Assembly: GCA_016845785.1 (NCBI GenBank)
Contig: JAERSH010000048.1
Location: 1 to 64,000, forward strand
Reading direction: 5' to 3'
Origin: Fidelibacterota bacterium
GTDB taxonomy: Bacteria; Fidelibacterota; Marinisomatia; Marinisomatales; TCS55
Length of the DNA stretch: 64,000 bases
This document shows positions 22,395 through 29,832 of this stretch, piece by piece; the stretch's first letter is position 1; the number at the start of each line of letters is the position of its first letter. The position numbers were made by a program, and so were the translations under genes. The notes below the pieces were generated by a model. It searched no databases. It worked only from the letters and a program-made list of their open reading frames with translations, and was not told the origin of the DNA.

Positions 22395-22811
22395 ATGGAT
22401 AAAGAAAAAGCATTGGAAAAATTGAACGCATTCAGCGAAAACACCATGGTAGCCCATCTTGGAATAGAATTTACCGATATGAGTCTTGAATCTGTTTGTG
22501 GGAAAATGCCTGTAGATCATCGAACCATTCAACCTTACGGATTGCTCCATGGCGGTGCATCAGCTGCCCTTGCGGAAACATTGGGTAGTGTGGCAGGCGG
22601 GATGCATATCGATCGTGAGAATCAATGGATCGTTGGTGTTGAGATTAACTGTAATCATTTGAAATCAGCGACAGATGGATTTGTCCATGGAAAAGCAACC
22701 CCTATCAAGATCGGACGAAAAATTCATGTATGGAATATTGAGATTAAAAATGATGATGGAGATATGGTGGCGGTGAGTCGACTGACATTGGCTGTGATTG
22801 ATAAAAGATAA
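22395..22811 (+). CDS. menI: Hotdog-fold thioesterase, probable DHNA-CoA thioesterase
   Basis: 138 residues, the usual size of PaaI/MenI-type hotdog thioesterases. The active-site stretch LLHGGASAALAETLGS (catalytic Glu in AETLGS) is intact. Its position inside the men cluster supports hydrolysis of 1,4-dihydroxy-2-naphthoyl-CoA to DHNA. A general acyl-CoA thioesterase is the alternative, but the context is persuasive. Confidence 0.85.
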   Translation: MDKEKALEKLNAFSENTMVAHLGIEFTDMSLESVCGKMPVDHRTIQPYGLLHGGASAALAETLGSVAGGMHIDRENQWIVGVEINCNHLKSATDGFVHGKATPIKIGRKIHVWNIEIKNDDGDMVAVSRLTLAVIDKR

Positions 22812-22838
22812 CCCACGGAACACACGAAATACACGGAA
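22812..22838. repeat. CACGAAACACACG-type repeat before menF
   Basis: The unit CCCACGGAACACACGAAAT continues into ACACGGAA, which directly abuts the menF ATG, so CACGGAA is the only candidate ribosome-binding region. Related units occur inside menD at 24896 and 25118. Confidence 0.75.
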
Positions 22839-24110
22839 ATGGAAAAGGTTTTTGAAAAACAAATTTCGCTAAAAGATTTATGGTCTTCTGTCATTGAACA
22901 AAATGGTTCCGTGGCGGTTTGGCGGTGTCCGAGAGAAAATACGATTCACTTTTTAGGCGATTTGTCAGAATCTCCGGTGAAAGGTCGGATTGATCTTCAA
23001 AAAACGGATATGGGTTTTGTGGTGAGTCCATTTATGAATCCGGAAGGAAATGAGACGCTGTTTTTGAAGGCAGATTTATATGGATGGAAGATGGGGGATG
23101 GAGAATGGAACACTTCGACTCCGCTCAGTGCAAGGATGGAGAAGGGTGAACCACAGAGACCCCGAAACAAGTTCGGGATGCAAGCACACGGAGACTCGGA
23201 GAAAACAAATTATTACCATTTGAATCATCGACCCGATACAGAAATTTCCGGAGAGAAAGATCACTTTATCACCATGGTAAAAAATGGAATAAATGCCATT
23301 GAAGAAGGTGAATTTGATAAGGTGGTTTCCGCCCGGACTTATGATGAACCATTATCCGATAATTTTGACATATTGCACCAATTTGAGCGATTGGAAAAAG
23401 CTTATCCCGATGCCTTTGTGAGTTTGGTATCGATCCCGGGAAGGGGCACATGGATGGGTGCCACACCGGAACTTTTGATTGAATCATCAGATGAACATTT
23501 TCGAACTGTGTCTGTTGCGGGGACGCAATCATTTCCTTTGGATAAAGATTTATCAGAAGCGGCATGGAATCAGAAAGAAATTGAAGAGCAGGCTATGGTT
23601 AGCCGCTACATTATTGAGCAATTTAAAACGATTCGTCTCCGAGAATTTGAAGAAACTGGTCCTCGGTCTGTTCGAGCCGGAAATATGATTCATTTAAAAA
23701 CGGAATATACCGTGGATCTGAATGACGTTCAGTTTCCTGAATTGGGGACGGTGATGCTCCATTTGCTTCATCCCACATCGGCGGTGTGCGGTATGCCGAA
23801 ATTTTCCGCACTCCGATTTATCGCAGCCCATGAACATTTGAATCGGGAATTCTACAGTGGGTTTTTGGGTCCTGTGAATTTTAATGGTGTATCACGGTTG
23901 TATGTAAATCTGCGATGTATGCAAATCCTACGAACCCGCGCCGTACTTTATGCCGGTGCAGGGATTACACATGATTCTATCCCGGAGAAAGAATGGGAAG
24001 AAACAGCGTTGAAGTGCCAGACTTTATTGGATGTGATGAATGGTCATGGTGAACCACAGAGAACCAGAGACACAGAGAAAAAAGAGAATAAAATAGGAAA
24101 ATCTCTGTGA
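22839..24110 (+). CDS. menF: Isochorismate synthase
   Basis: 423 residues; converts chorismate to isochorismate, the committed step to menaquinone. The chorismate-binding domain is intact, with VSVAGTQSFPLD, LHPTSAVCGMPK, EFYSGFLGPVN and LYAGAGITHDS. Residues about 91-122 are foreign to the family and are encoded by a composite of three repeat units (23111-23206). They fall between the N-terminal region and the catalytic core, where an extra loop could be tolerated. The last 20 residues are also repeat-derived. The stop overlaps the menD GTG start by 4 bp. Confidence 0.9.
   Translation: MEKVFEKQISLKDLWSSVIEQNGSVAVWRCPRENTIHFLGDLSESPVKGRIDLQKTDMGFVVSPFMNPEGNETLFLKADLYGWKMGDGEWNTSTPLSARMEKGEPQRPRNKFGMQAHGDSEKTNYYHLNHRPDTEISGEKDHFITMVKNGINAIEEGEFDKVVSARTYDEPLSDNFDILHQFERLEKAYPDAFVSLVSIPGRGTWMGATPELLIESSDEHFRTVSVAGTQSFPLDKDLSEAAWNQKEIEEQAMVSRYIIEQFKTIRLREFEETGPRSVRAGNMIHLKTEYTVDLNDVQFPELGTVMLHLLHPTSAVCGMPKFSALRFIAAHEHLNREFYSGFLGPVNFNGVSRLYVNLRCMQILRTRAVLYAGAGITHDSIPEKEWEETALKCQTLLDVMNGHGEPQRTRDTEKKENKIGKSL
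23111..23206. repeat. Composite of three repeat families inside menF
   Basis: In order: CTTCGACTCCGCTCAGTG (23113-23130), a GAACCACAGAGAC unit (23148-23160), the hairpin CCCGAA-ACAAG-TTCGGG (23161-23177), and a final ACACGGAGACTCGGAGAAA (23186-23204). Together they encode about 32 in-frame residues absent from ordinary MenF. Confidence 0.85.
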
Positions 24111-24119
24111 ACTCTGTGG
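24051..24119. repeat. CCACAGAG inverted repeat spanning the menF/menD junction
   Basis: The outer arms CCACAGAG (24054-24061) and CTCTGTGG (24112-24119) pair, as do the inner arms CACAGAGA (24071-24078) and TCTCTGTG (24102-24109). The element supplies the menF stop (TGA 24108-24110) and the menD start (GTG 24107-24109). Confidence 0.9.
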
Positions 24120-25786
24120 CTTTACAAAACACTCAACATATTTATGATTTGGTGAATTGTTGCGCTGAATTCGGTGTTGAGAAAGCAGTGGTATGTCCCG
24201 GTTCACGATGTGCGCCCTTATTGATTGGTTTTGGGAATCATCCAAACATAGAAACTATATCAGTTGTTGATGAACGATCCGCTGGATTCATTGGGTTAGG
24301 ATTGGCTCAGCAGTCCAGAAAGCCCGTTGTACTCGTGTGTACATCAGGAACAGCAGCCCAGAATTTCGCTCCAGCTGTCACAGAAGCATTTTATCAGCAT
24401 GTGCCGTTAATTGTTTTAACTGCTGATCGTCCACCGGAATGGATTGATCAGTGGGATGGGCAAACGATCCGTCAGAAGAATTTGTACATGGATCATGTGA
24501 AGGGCAGTTTTGTCTTTGATGAAAATTATGTGGAAGTGGGAAAAGAAGCCTTGGCTTTAGCGTTGGATGGAGCGTGTGGGCCTGTCCATTTGAATGTACC
24601 GATACGGGAACCGTTTTATCCAGAGTCAAGTGAAGACATTATTTTTAACGCAAAGGCGCAAAGACCGCAAAGCAATAATGATAATAATATTGGCCATGCG
24701 GTTTGGGGGGAGTTTGAATCGGTTTTGAATTCATCGGAAAAAGTCATGGTCTTAGGTGGGCAATTGGAACCAAATGATGAATTGGTAAAATTGCTCAATC
24801 AATTGGATGTTGCTGTGGTGGGGGATGTGATTTCGAATCTGCATGGGGTGGATGGTGTAATTAAATCGGCAGACCTTTTGTTTAAGGCTTTTCTGCCCAC
24901 GAAACACACGAAAGACACGGAAGAGTTTCGGCCGGATTTGTTGGTGACTTTTGGAAGATCGGTTATTTCGAAGAATCTGAAATCGTTTTTGAGAAATTAT
25001 AAACCGACAATTCATTGGCATATTGGATTGGGGATGGTGGGAGATCCATTTCAATCGTTGAAGAAAATTGTGGATGTGGAGCCGGTTGAGTTTTTTAAAA
25101 ATTGGGTTGATCATTTGCCCACGAAACACACGGAAGACACGAAAAATAATTATAAAAATAAATTATCCAAGGCTCAATTAGATGTTGATGGAGCACTCAA
25201 ATCAAAACTGAAGGCTGCGGAATTCAACTATTTTTCTGCAGTTCAAGAAGTGATGAATCAGCTTCCTGAAAATTCAATTCTCCATTTGGGAAATAGTATG
25301 CCCGTTCGGATTGCCAATTTTATTGGTGTCAACGATCCAACCATTGATGTTTGGTGCAATCGGGGAACATCCGGAATCGATGGTGTGGTGAGTACGGCTG
25401 TTGGTCATGCTTTGGCCGAGTCCAACCGAAAGCATACCTTGATTGTGGGCGATCTATCATTCTTTTATGATCGAAATGGATTGTGGCTCAATCACAAATT
25501 TCCATCCAATTTGCAAATTGTCATTTTGAATGATTCAGGGGGCGGCATCTTTAATATGATTCCCGGACCATCATCTCAAGGCGATTTAACAAATTTATTC
25601 ACAACACCCCATAAACGTGCAGCAGCACTCACTGCAAAAGAATTTGGATTGGACTATGGGACTGCTTCATCCTTGGGAGAAATTGATGGGTGGAAAGCAG
25701 GCATTCTGGAAATATTTACGGACATGGAAATAAACACAAAAGTTTTTAAACAAATAGCCGCAAAAGGCACAGAAGTCACAGAATAG
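24107..25786 (+). CDS. menD: SEPHCHC synthase
   Basis: 559 residues; thiamine-diphosphate enzyme joining isochorismate and 2-oxoglutarate. Recognisable motifs are VCPGSRCAPL (29-38), DERSAGFIGLGLA, CTSGTAAQNFAPAV, LTADRPPE, NRGTSGIDGVVST and the cofactor-binding GDLSFFYDRNG. Three short in-frame inserts are repeat DNA: NAKAQRPQ (181-188), LPTKHTKDTE (263-272) and LPTKHTEDTK (337-346). The last codons and the stop are also in a repeat-like unit. The catalytic motifs are all intact, so the enzyme is probably functional. The GTG start lies inside the menF/menD junction repeat. Confidence 0.92.
   Translation: MNSVALQNTQHIYDLVNCCAEFGVEKAVVCPGSRCAPLLIGFGNHPNIETISVVDERSAGFIGLGLAQQSRKPVVLVCTSGTAAQNFAPAVTEAFYQHVPLIVLTADRPPEWIDQWDGQTIRQKNLYMDHVKGSFVFDENYVEVGKEALALALDGACGPVHLNVPIREPFYPESSEDIIFNAKAQRPQSNNDNNIGHAVWGEFESVLNSSEKVMVLGGQLEPNDELVKLLNQLDVAVVGDVISNLHGVDGVIKSADLLFKAFLPTKHTKDTEEFRPDLLVTFGRSVISKNLKSFLRNYKPTIHWHIGLGMVGDPFQSLKKIVDVEPVEFFKNWVDHLPTKHTEDTKNNYKNKLSKAQLDVDGALKSKLKAAEFNYFSAVQEVMNQLPENSILHLGNSMPVRIANFIGVNDPTIDVWCNRGTSGIDGVVSTAVGHALAESNRKHTLIVGDLSFFYDRNGLWLNHKFPSNLQIVILNDSGGGIFNMIPGPSSQGDLTNLFTTPHKRAAALTAKEFGLDYGTASSLGEIDGWKAGILEIFTDMEINTKVFKQIAAKGTEVTE
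24648..24673. repeat. CGCAAAGGCGCAAAG repeat inside menD
   Basis: ACGCAAAGGCGCAAAGAC followed by CGCAAAGC. It encodes the peptide NAKAQRPQ in the linker after the N-terminal domain. The complementary form GTCTTTGCGCCTTTGCG lies at 27652-27668, before menC-menE. Confidence 0.85.
24896..24922. repeat. CACGAAACACACG repeat inside menD, first copy
   Basis: CCCACGAAACACACGAAAGA continuing to CACGGAA. In frame it encodes PTKHTKDTE in the middle domain of MenD. Confidence 0.85.
25118..25145. repeat. CACGAAACACACG repeat inside menD, second copy
   Basis: CCCACGAAACACACGGAAGA continuing to CACGAAA. In frame it encodes PTKHTEDTK, 75 residues after the first copy and in the same orientation and reading frame. 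Confidence 0.85.
25758..25785. repeat. CACAGAAGTCACAG-type unit at the menD 3' end
   Basis: CCGCAAAAGGCACAGAAGTC, then ACAGAATA. This looks like a degenerate unit of the CGCAAAG and CACAGAG families that forms the last MenD codons and stop. Confidence 0.5.
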
Positions 25787-25795
25787 GAGACAGTT

Positions 25796-26620
25796 ATGAA
25801 TTGGAAACAGAATTGGGAAACCATCAGGGAATATGATGAAATCACCTTCGAATATTTTGAAGGGATTGCCAAAATCAGCATCAATCGGCCCGAGAAGCAT
25901 AATGCGTTTACACCGCGGACGGTGAAAGAAATGATCGATGCCATGAACATTTGTCGGGATGATACGAATATCGATGTTATCATTTTTACGGGCGAAGGGG
26001 GCAAAGCTTTTTGCAGTGGTGGTGACCAAGGTGTTCGTGGTCATGGTGGTTATGTTGGCAAGGATGAAGTGCCCCGGCTTAATGTATTAGACTTACAAAA
26101 GCAGATTCGATCTATCCCGAAAGCGGTGATTGCTGCAGTGGCAGGATGGTCTATTGGTGGTGGTCACGTACTTCATGTTGTTTGTGATTTGACCATTGCA
26201 GCAGAGAATGCGCGTTTTGGACAAACAGGACCAAAAGTGGGATCGTTTGATGGTGGATTTGGTGCATCCTATTTGGCGCGAAGTGTGGGACAGAAAAAAG
26301 CTCGTGAGATTTGGTTTCTCTGTGATCAATACGATGCGCAACAAGCGCTGGATATGGGTTTAGTGAATACGGTTGTCCCTTTGGATGAGTTGGAAGATAC
26401 CTTCATTGAATGGGCGAAAAAGATCCAAGAAAAATCACCTTTGGCGATTCGGATGCTGAAATCATCTTTCAATGCTGAATTGGATGGCCAAGCAGGCATC
26501 CAGGAATTAGCCGGGAATTCCACATTGCTTTATTATTTATCTGATGAAGCCAAAGAAGGGAAGAATGCATTCATGGAGAAACGTAAACCGGATTTTTCGA
26601 AGTATCCCAAATTTCCGTGA
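25796..26620 (+). CDS. menB: 1,4-dihydroxy-2-naphthoyl-CoA synthase
   Basis: 274 residues of the crotonase fold; closes the naphthoate ring of o-succinylbenzoyl-CoA. The oxyanion-hole stretch [17 protein letters not shown] and the signatures [21 protein letters not shown] and [10 protein letters not shown] are diagnostic of MenB (each cited in part). There is no repeat insertion. It is 9 bp after menD, and the GGAGACAG before its ATG is a usable ribosome-binding site. Confidence 0.95.
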   Translation: MNWKQNWETIREYDEITFEYFEGIAKISINRPEKHNAFTPRTVKEMIDAMNICRDDTNIDVIIFTGEGGKAFCSGGDQGVRGHGGYVGKDEVPRLNVLDLQKQIRSIPKAVIAAVAGWSIGGGHVLHVVCDLTIAAENARFGQTGPKVGSFDGGFGASYLARSVGQKKAREIWFLCDQYDAQQALDMGLVNTVVPLDELEDTFIEWAKKIQEKSPLAIRMLKSSFNAELDGQAGIQELAGNSTLLYYLSDEAKEGKNAFMEKRKPDFSKYPKFP

Positions 26621-26625
26621 TTTAA

Positions 26626-26711
26626 TGTGTTTAAGTAGAAAGTGTTCACGTGTTCATGTTGTTAACTGACAAGAACTTTGACACGTGAACACCTAAACAC
26701 CTAAACACTTA
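26626..26711. repeat. GTGTTCA-type inverted repeat, copy 4 (longest)
   Basis: GTGTTCACGTGTTCATG on the left pairs with ACACGTGAACACC on the right around a loop containing GTTAACTGACAAG. Extra ACCTAAACAC units follow. It occupies the whole gap between menB and menA. Confidence 0.85.
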
Positions 26712-26719
26712 AAAAATAT

Positions 26720-27607
26720 ATGAAGTGGATTAACGCATTTAGACTCAGAACGCTACCCTTAGCATTCTCCTGTATTATTATGGGAAGTGGTTTGGCAATG
26801 GCGGATGGGCAGTTCAATTCAACAGTGTTCATTTTAGCATTGGTGACAACTTTGTTTCTACAGATCCTTTCAAACTTAGCCAATGATTATGGTGATTTTG
26901 TGAAGGGGACTGACAATGATGATCGTGTGGGACCAGACAGAACCATGCAATCGGGACTCATCACCAAGAGTGAAATGATAAAAGCCATGTGGGTCATCGC
27001 TTTATTGTGTTCGGTATTTGGCGTTTGGCTTATTTATGAAGGCACGTTCGGGCTCGATTTGAAAAAAGCAGGACTTTTCGCCATCCTTGGACTTACCGCG
27101 ATGGGTGCCGCCGTGAAATATACTATGGGTAAAAATCCTTACGGCTATGCGGGACTGGGAGACGTATTTGTATTTTTATTTTTTGGATGGCTCGGAGTCT
27201 TGGGATCCTACTTTTTGCACACCCATTCGTTCCGGTGGGAATTACTTCTCCCTGCTTCTTCCATTGGATTGTTCACCACAGCGGTTTTAAACATTAACAA
27301 TATGCGTGATCACGAAGCAGATGCCAAATCCGGGAAAAATACATTGGTAGTTCGTATAGGATTGGAACGGGCCAAGCATTACCATAAAGCATTGATTTTT
27401 GGTGGGATCCTGTTGGCATTGGCCTATGTAATTCCCAGTAAGATTTATGCTGATTATCTTTTTCTGGTCACATTCCCATTATTTTTTGGTGCTGTGGAAG
27501 ATCTAAAATGCCGAACCGATTTTCAAAATTTTGATCCCTTCCTGAAAAAGCAGGCGATGATGACGTTTCTATTTTCTGTATTGTTTGTGGTGGGGTTGAA
27601 TCTATGA
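26720..27607 (+). CDS. menA: DHNA polyprenyltransferase
   Basis: 295 residues with eight or nine transmembrane helices; attaches the isoprenoid tail to 1,4-dihydroxy-2-naphthoate in the inner membrane. The first Asp-rich motif NDYGDFVKGTDNDDR and the second site NINNMRDHEADAKSGKNT are typical of MenA. The N-terminus FRLRTLPLAFSCIIMGSG fits the family start. The stop is 66 bp before menC-menE, and that gap is repeat DNA. Confidence 0.94.
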   Translation: MKWINAFRLRTLPLAFSCIIMGSGLAMADGQFNSTVFILALVTTLFLQILSNLANDYGDFVKGTDNDDRVGPDRTMQSGLITKSEMIKAMWVIALLCSVFGVWLIYEGTFGLDLKKAGLFAILGLTAMGAAVKYTMGKNPYGYAGLGDVFVFLFFGWLGVLGSYFLHTHSFRWELLLPASSIGLFTTAVLNINNMRDHEADAKSGKNTLVVRIGLERAKHYHKALIFGGILLALAYVIPSKIYADYLFLVTFPLFFGAVEDLKCRTDFQNFDPFLKKQAMMTFLFSVLFVVGLNL

Positions 27608-27609
27608 TG

Positions 27610-27671
27610 GAACCACGTAGACTTCGAAACACAGAGAAACTATTTCTTCGCGTCTTTGCGCCTTTGCGTTG
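27610..27671. repeat. Mixed ACAGAG / GTCTTTGCG repeat before menC-menE
   Basis: GAACCACGTAGACTTCG, then AAACACAGAGAAAC, then CGCGTCTTTGCGCCTTTGCG. It is the reverse complement of the element inside menD in its last part. It covers the region where the menC-menE ribosome-binding site should be. Confidence 0.8.
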
Positions 27672-27672
27672 A

Positions 27673-29721
27673 ATGAAAATGAAAGCGACTTGGACAAAAC
27701 GTACCTTAATTTTTAATCAACCGGCAGGCACGTCTCGCGGTGTGATGAAGTTACGAGACGTTTGGTATATCACTTTATCTCAACATGGGAAAACAGGTGT
27801 CGGTGAATGTGCACCGTTATCCGGTTTAAGTGTTGATAATTTGGATACAATTGAATCTAAATTGGATGATGTATGTCAGAATTCTGAATTTTTTATAAAT
27901 AACCCATCTCAATTAATTGATTTTCCTTCCATTCGATGTGGACTGGAAATGGCTACTCTCGACCTGAAGAATGGTGGTGGCCAACATTATTTCGGTGATT
28001 TTGATTCCATCGATATTAATGGATTGATTTGGATGGGTGACGAAGATTATATGATTCGTCAGGTGGAACAAAAATTGGCCGAAGGGTGGAAGTGCATCAA
28101 AATGAAAATTGGTGCATTGGATTTTGAAATAGAATTAGAGATTCTGCATTCCATCCGTTCTCGGTTTAACAAAGATGAATTGGAACTTCGTGTAGATGCA
28201 AATGGTGCTTTTTCTAAGGATGATGTGTATGATAAACTAAATCAATTGGCTCCATTAGATCTTCACTCTATCGAGCAACCCATTAAGCCAGGACAATGGG
28301 ATTTACTTTCTGAAATATGCGAATCATCCCCGGTTCCCATCGCTTTAGATGAAGAACTCATTCCATTAACCCAGGAATCAAATAGAATCGAAATGTTGGA
28401 CAAAGTAAAGCCACAATATTTGGTCTTGAAGCCCAGTTTATTGGGTGGATTCACAGAGTCAGAAAAATGGATTCAACTTGCTCAAGAAAGACAAATCGGG
28501 TGGTGGATTACATCTGCATTGGAATCTAATATTGGATTGAATGCCATTGCCCAATGGACATCGAAAATGAATCCGGATGGATTTCAAGGGTTAGGCACAG
28601 GACAGCTTTTTACAAACAACATTCCATCTCCGCTCAAAGTAGAATCGGGAAAATTATCAAAAGATCAATCTCCCATTTGGGACGATGTGAATCAATTCAT
28701 TTCCGATTGGTATAATCCTGATGATGAAATGATGCTTCAAACTTCCGGATCCACAGGGAAGCCAAAGTCTATTTCGGTGAAAAAAGAATGGATGAAAAAT
28801 TCAGCTCAAATCACAGGAAAAACATTTGGATTGAAAGCAGGAGATTCCGCTTTACTCTGCATGCCCATGAAATATGTAGCGGGAAAAATGATGGTGGTCC
28901 GTGCTTTAGAACAAGGCTTGGATTTGAAAGTGGTAGAACCATCATCTTCACCTTTAAAAGAATTAGATGAACAAATTGATTTCACTGCCATGGTGCCCAT
29001 GCAATTGGAGAATTCACTCGAACAATTAGATAAAGTAAAAACGCTAATTGTGGGTGGGGGACAGGTACAGCCATCACTGGTGGAAAAGTTGCAATCTTGT
29101 GACACAAAAGTTTTTGAAACCTATGGCATGACAGAGACTTTGACACATGTAGCCATCAAACCCTTGAATGGTCCTGAGAAATCAAATTGTTTTTATGCAT
29201 TGGACGGGATTCGTTTTGACAAAGATGATAGAGATTGTTTAGTCATTCATGCACCATCCATACTGTCATTGCGAGTCCCGAAAAAAGTCGGGACGCGGCA
29301 ATCTCATTTTATGAATCCAGTCAATGAGATCACTTCGTCGCAAACTCCTCGTGATGACAGGGCTGGTGGTTGGATCCCAGTAATCACAAATGACCTTGTA
29401 GAATTAGTCAATGAAACATATTTTCGTTGGTTGGGTCGATTTGACAATATAATTAATTCAGGTGGTGTTAAAATCATCCCAGAAGTAGTGGAAGCAAAAT
29501 TAATTGAATCAATCCCAAATCGCCGATTCTTCATTGCCGGAATGCCGGATGAATCACTCGGTGAAAAAGTCGTTCTAATTGTAGAAGGGGATGAGAGGGA
29601 AATTTCTTTCGGGAAATTGGATAAATATGAACGGCCGAAAGCCATTATTTTTTGTAAATTTAAGTTTACAGAATCGGGAAAGATCAACCGAAGGGAGACG
29701 CTGGGAAAATTAATTGAATAA
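27673..29721 (+). CDS. menCE: MenC-MenE fusion: o-succinylbenzoate synthase / OSB-CoA ligase
   Basis: 682 residues with two enzymes in one chain. Residues about 1-320 are an enolase-superfamily MenC: catalytic K143 and K145 in CIKMKIG, metal ligand D175 in VDANG, then IEQPI and LDEEL. Residues about 335-682 are a compact MenE acyl-adenylating domain: TSGSTGKPKS from 357, YGMTETLTH, RWLGRFDNIINSGG and the C-terminal lysine K670 in SGKINRRE. They perform consecutive steps, so fusion may channel o-succinylbenzoate. About 33 residues (531-563) are encoded by an inserted 98-bp palindromic repeat. No menH gene is visible in the cluster. Confidence 0.92.
   Translation: MKMKATWTKRTLIFNQPAGTSRGVMKLRDVWYITLSQHGKTGVGECAPLSGLSVDNLDTIESKLDDVCQNSEFFINNPSQLIDFPSIRCGLEMATLDLKNGGGQHYFGDFDSIDINGLIWMGDEDYMIRQVEQKLAEGWKCIKMKIGALDFEIELEILHSIRSRFNKDELELRVDANGAFSKDDVYDKLNQLAPLDLHSIEQPIKPGQWDLLSEICESSPVPIALDEELIPLTQESNRIEMLDKVKPQYLVLKPSLLGGFTESEKWIQLAQERQIGWWITSALESNIGLNAIAQWTSKMNPDGFQGLGTGQLFTNNIPSPLKVESGKLSKDQSPIWDDVNQFISDWYNPDDEMMLQTSGSTGKPKSISVKKEWMKNSAQITGKTFGLKAGDSALLCMPMKYVAGKMMVVRALEQGLDLKVVEPSSSPLKELDEQIDFTAMVPMQLENSLEQLDKVKTLIVGGGQVQPSLVEKLQSCDTKVFETYGMTETLTHVAIKPLNGPEKSNCFYALDGIRFDKDDRDCLVIHAPSILSLRVPKKVGTRQSHFMNPVNEITSSQTPRDDRAGGWIPVITNDLVELVNETYFRWLGRFDNIINSGGVKIIPEVVEAKLIESIPNRRFFIAGMPDESLGEKVVLIVEGDEREISFGKLDKYERPKAIIFCKFKFTESGKINRRETLGKLIE
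29264..29361. repeat. 98-bp palindromic element inside the MenE domain
   Basis: The outer arms CTGTCATTGCGAG and CTCGTGATGACAG pair with two mismatches. Inside are a hairpin TCCCGA-AAAAAG-TCGGGA (29276-29293) and arms ATCTCATT and AATGAGAT. The frame stays open and encodes residues such as VPKKVGTRQSHF and SSQTPRDDRAG. The type resembles the dispersed CATTGCGAG repeats seen in many bacterial genomes. Confidence 0.88.
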
Positions 29722-29832
29722 CAAAACAGACGAAAAACATCGTATGTATATGTGGAGAGTGGCATATGTGTTCTCAGATTTTTATTCGTCTTCCCATTCC
29801 TTGAATTAATCAAATTCTTTCAACCATTCTCC

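Noticed and set aside
29722-29832. AGACGAA...TTCGTCT in the gap before the first sulfatase as a terminator
   Set aside because: The arms are short (7 bp), far apart, and no T-run follows the second arm.
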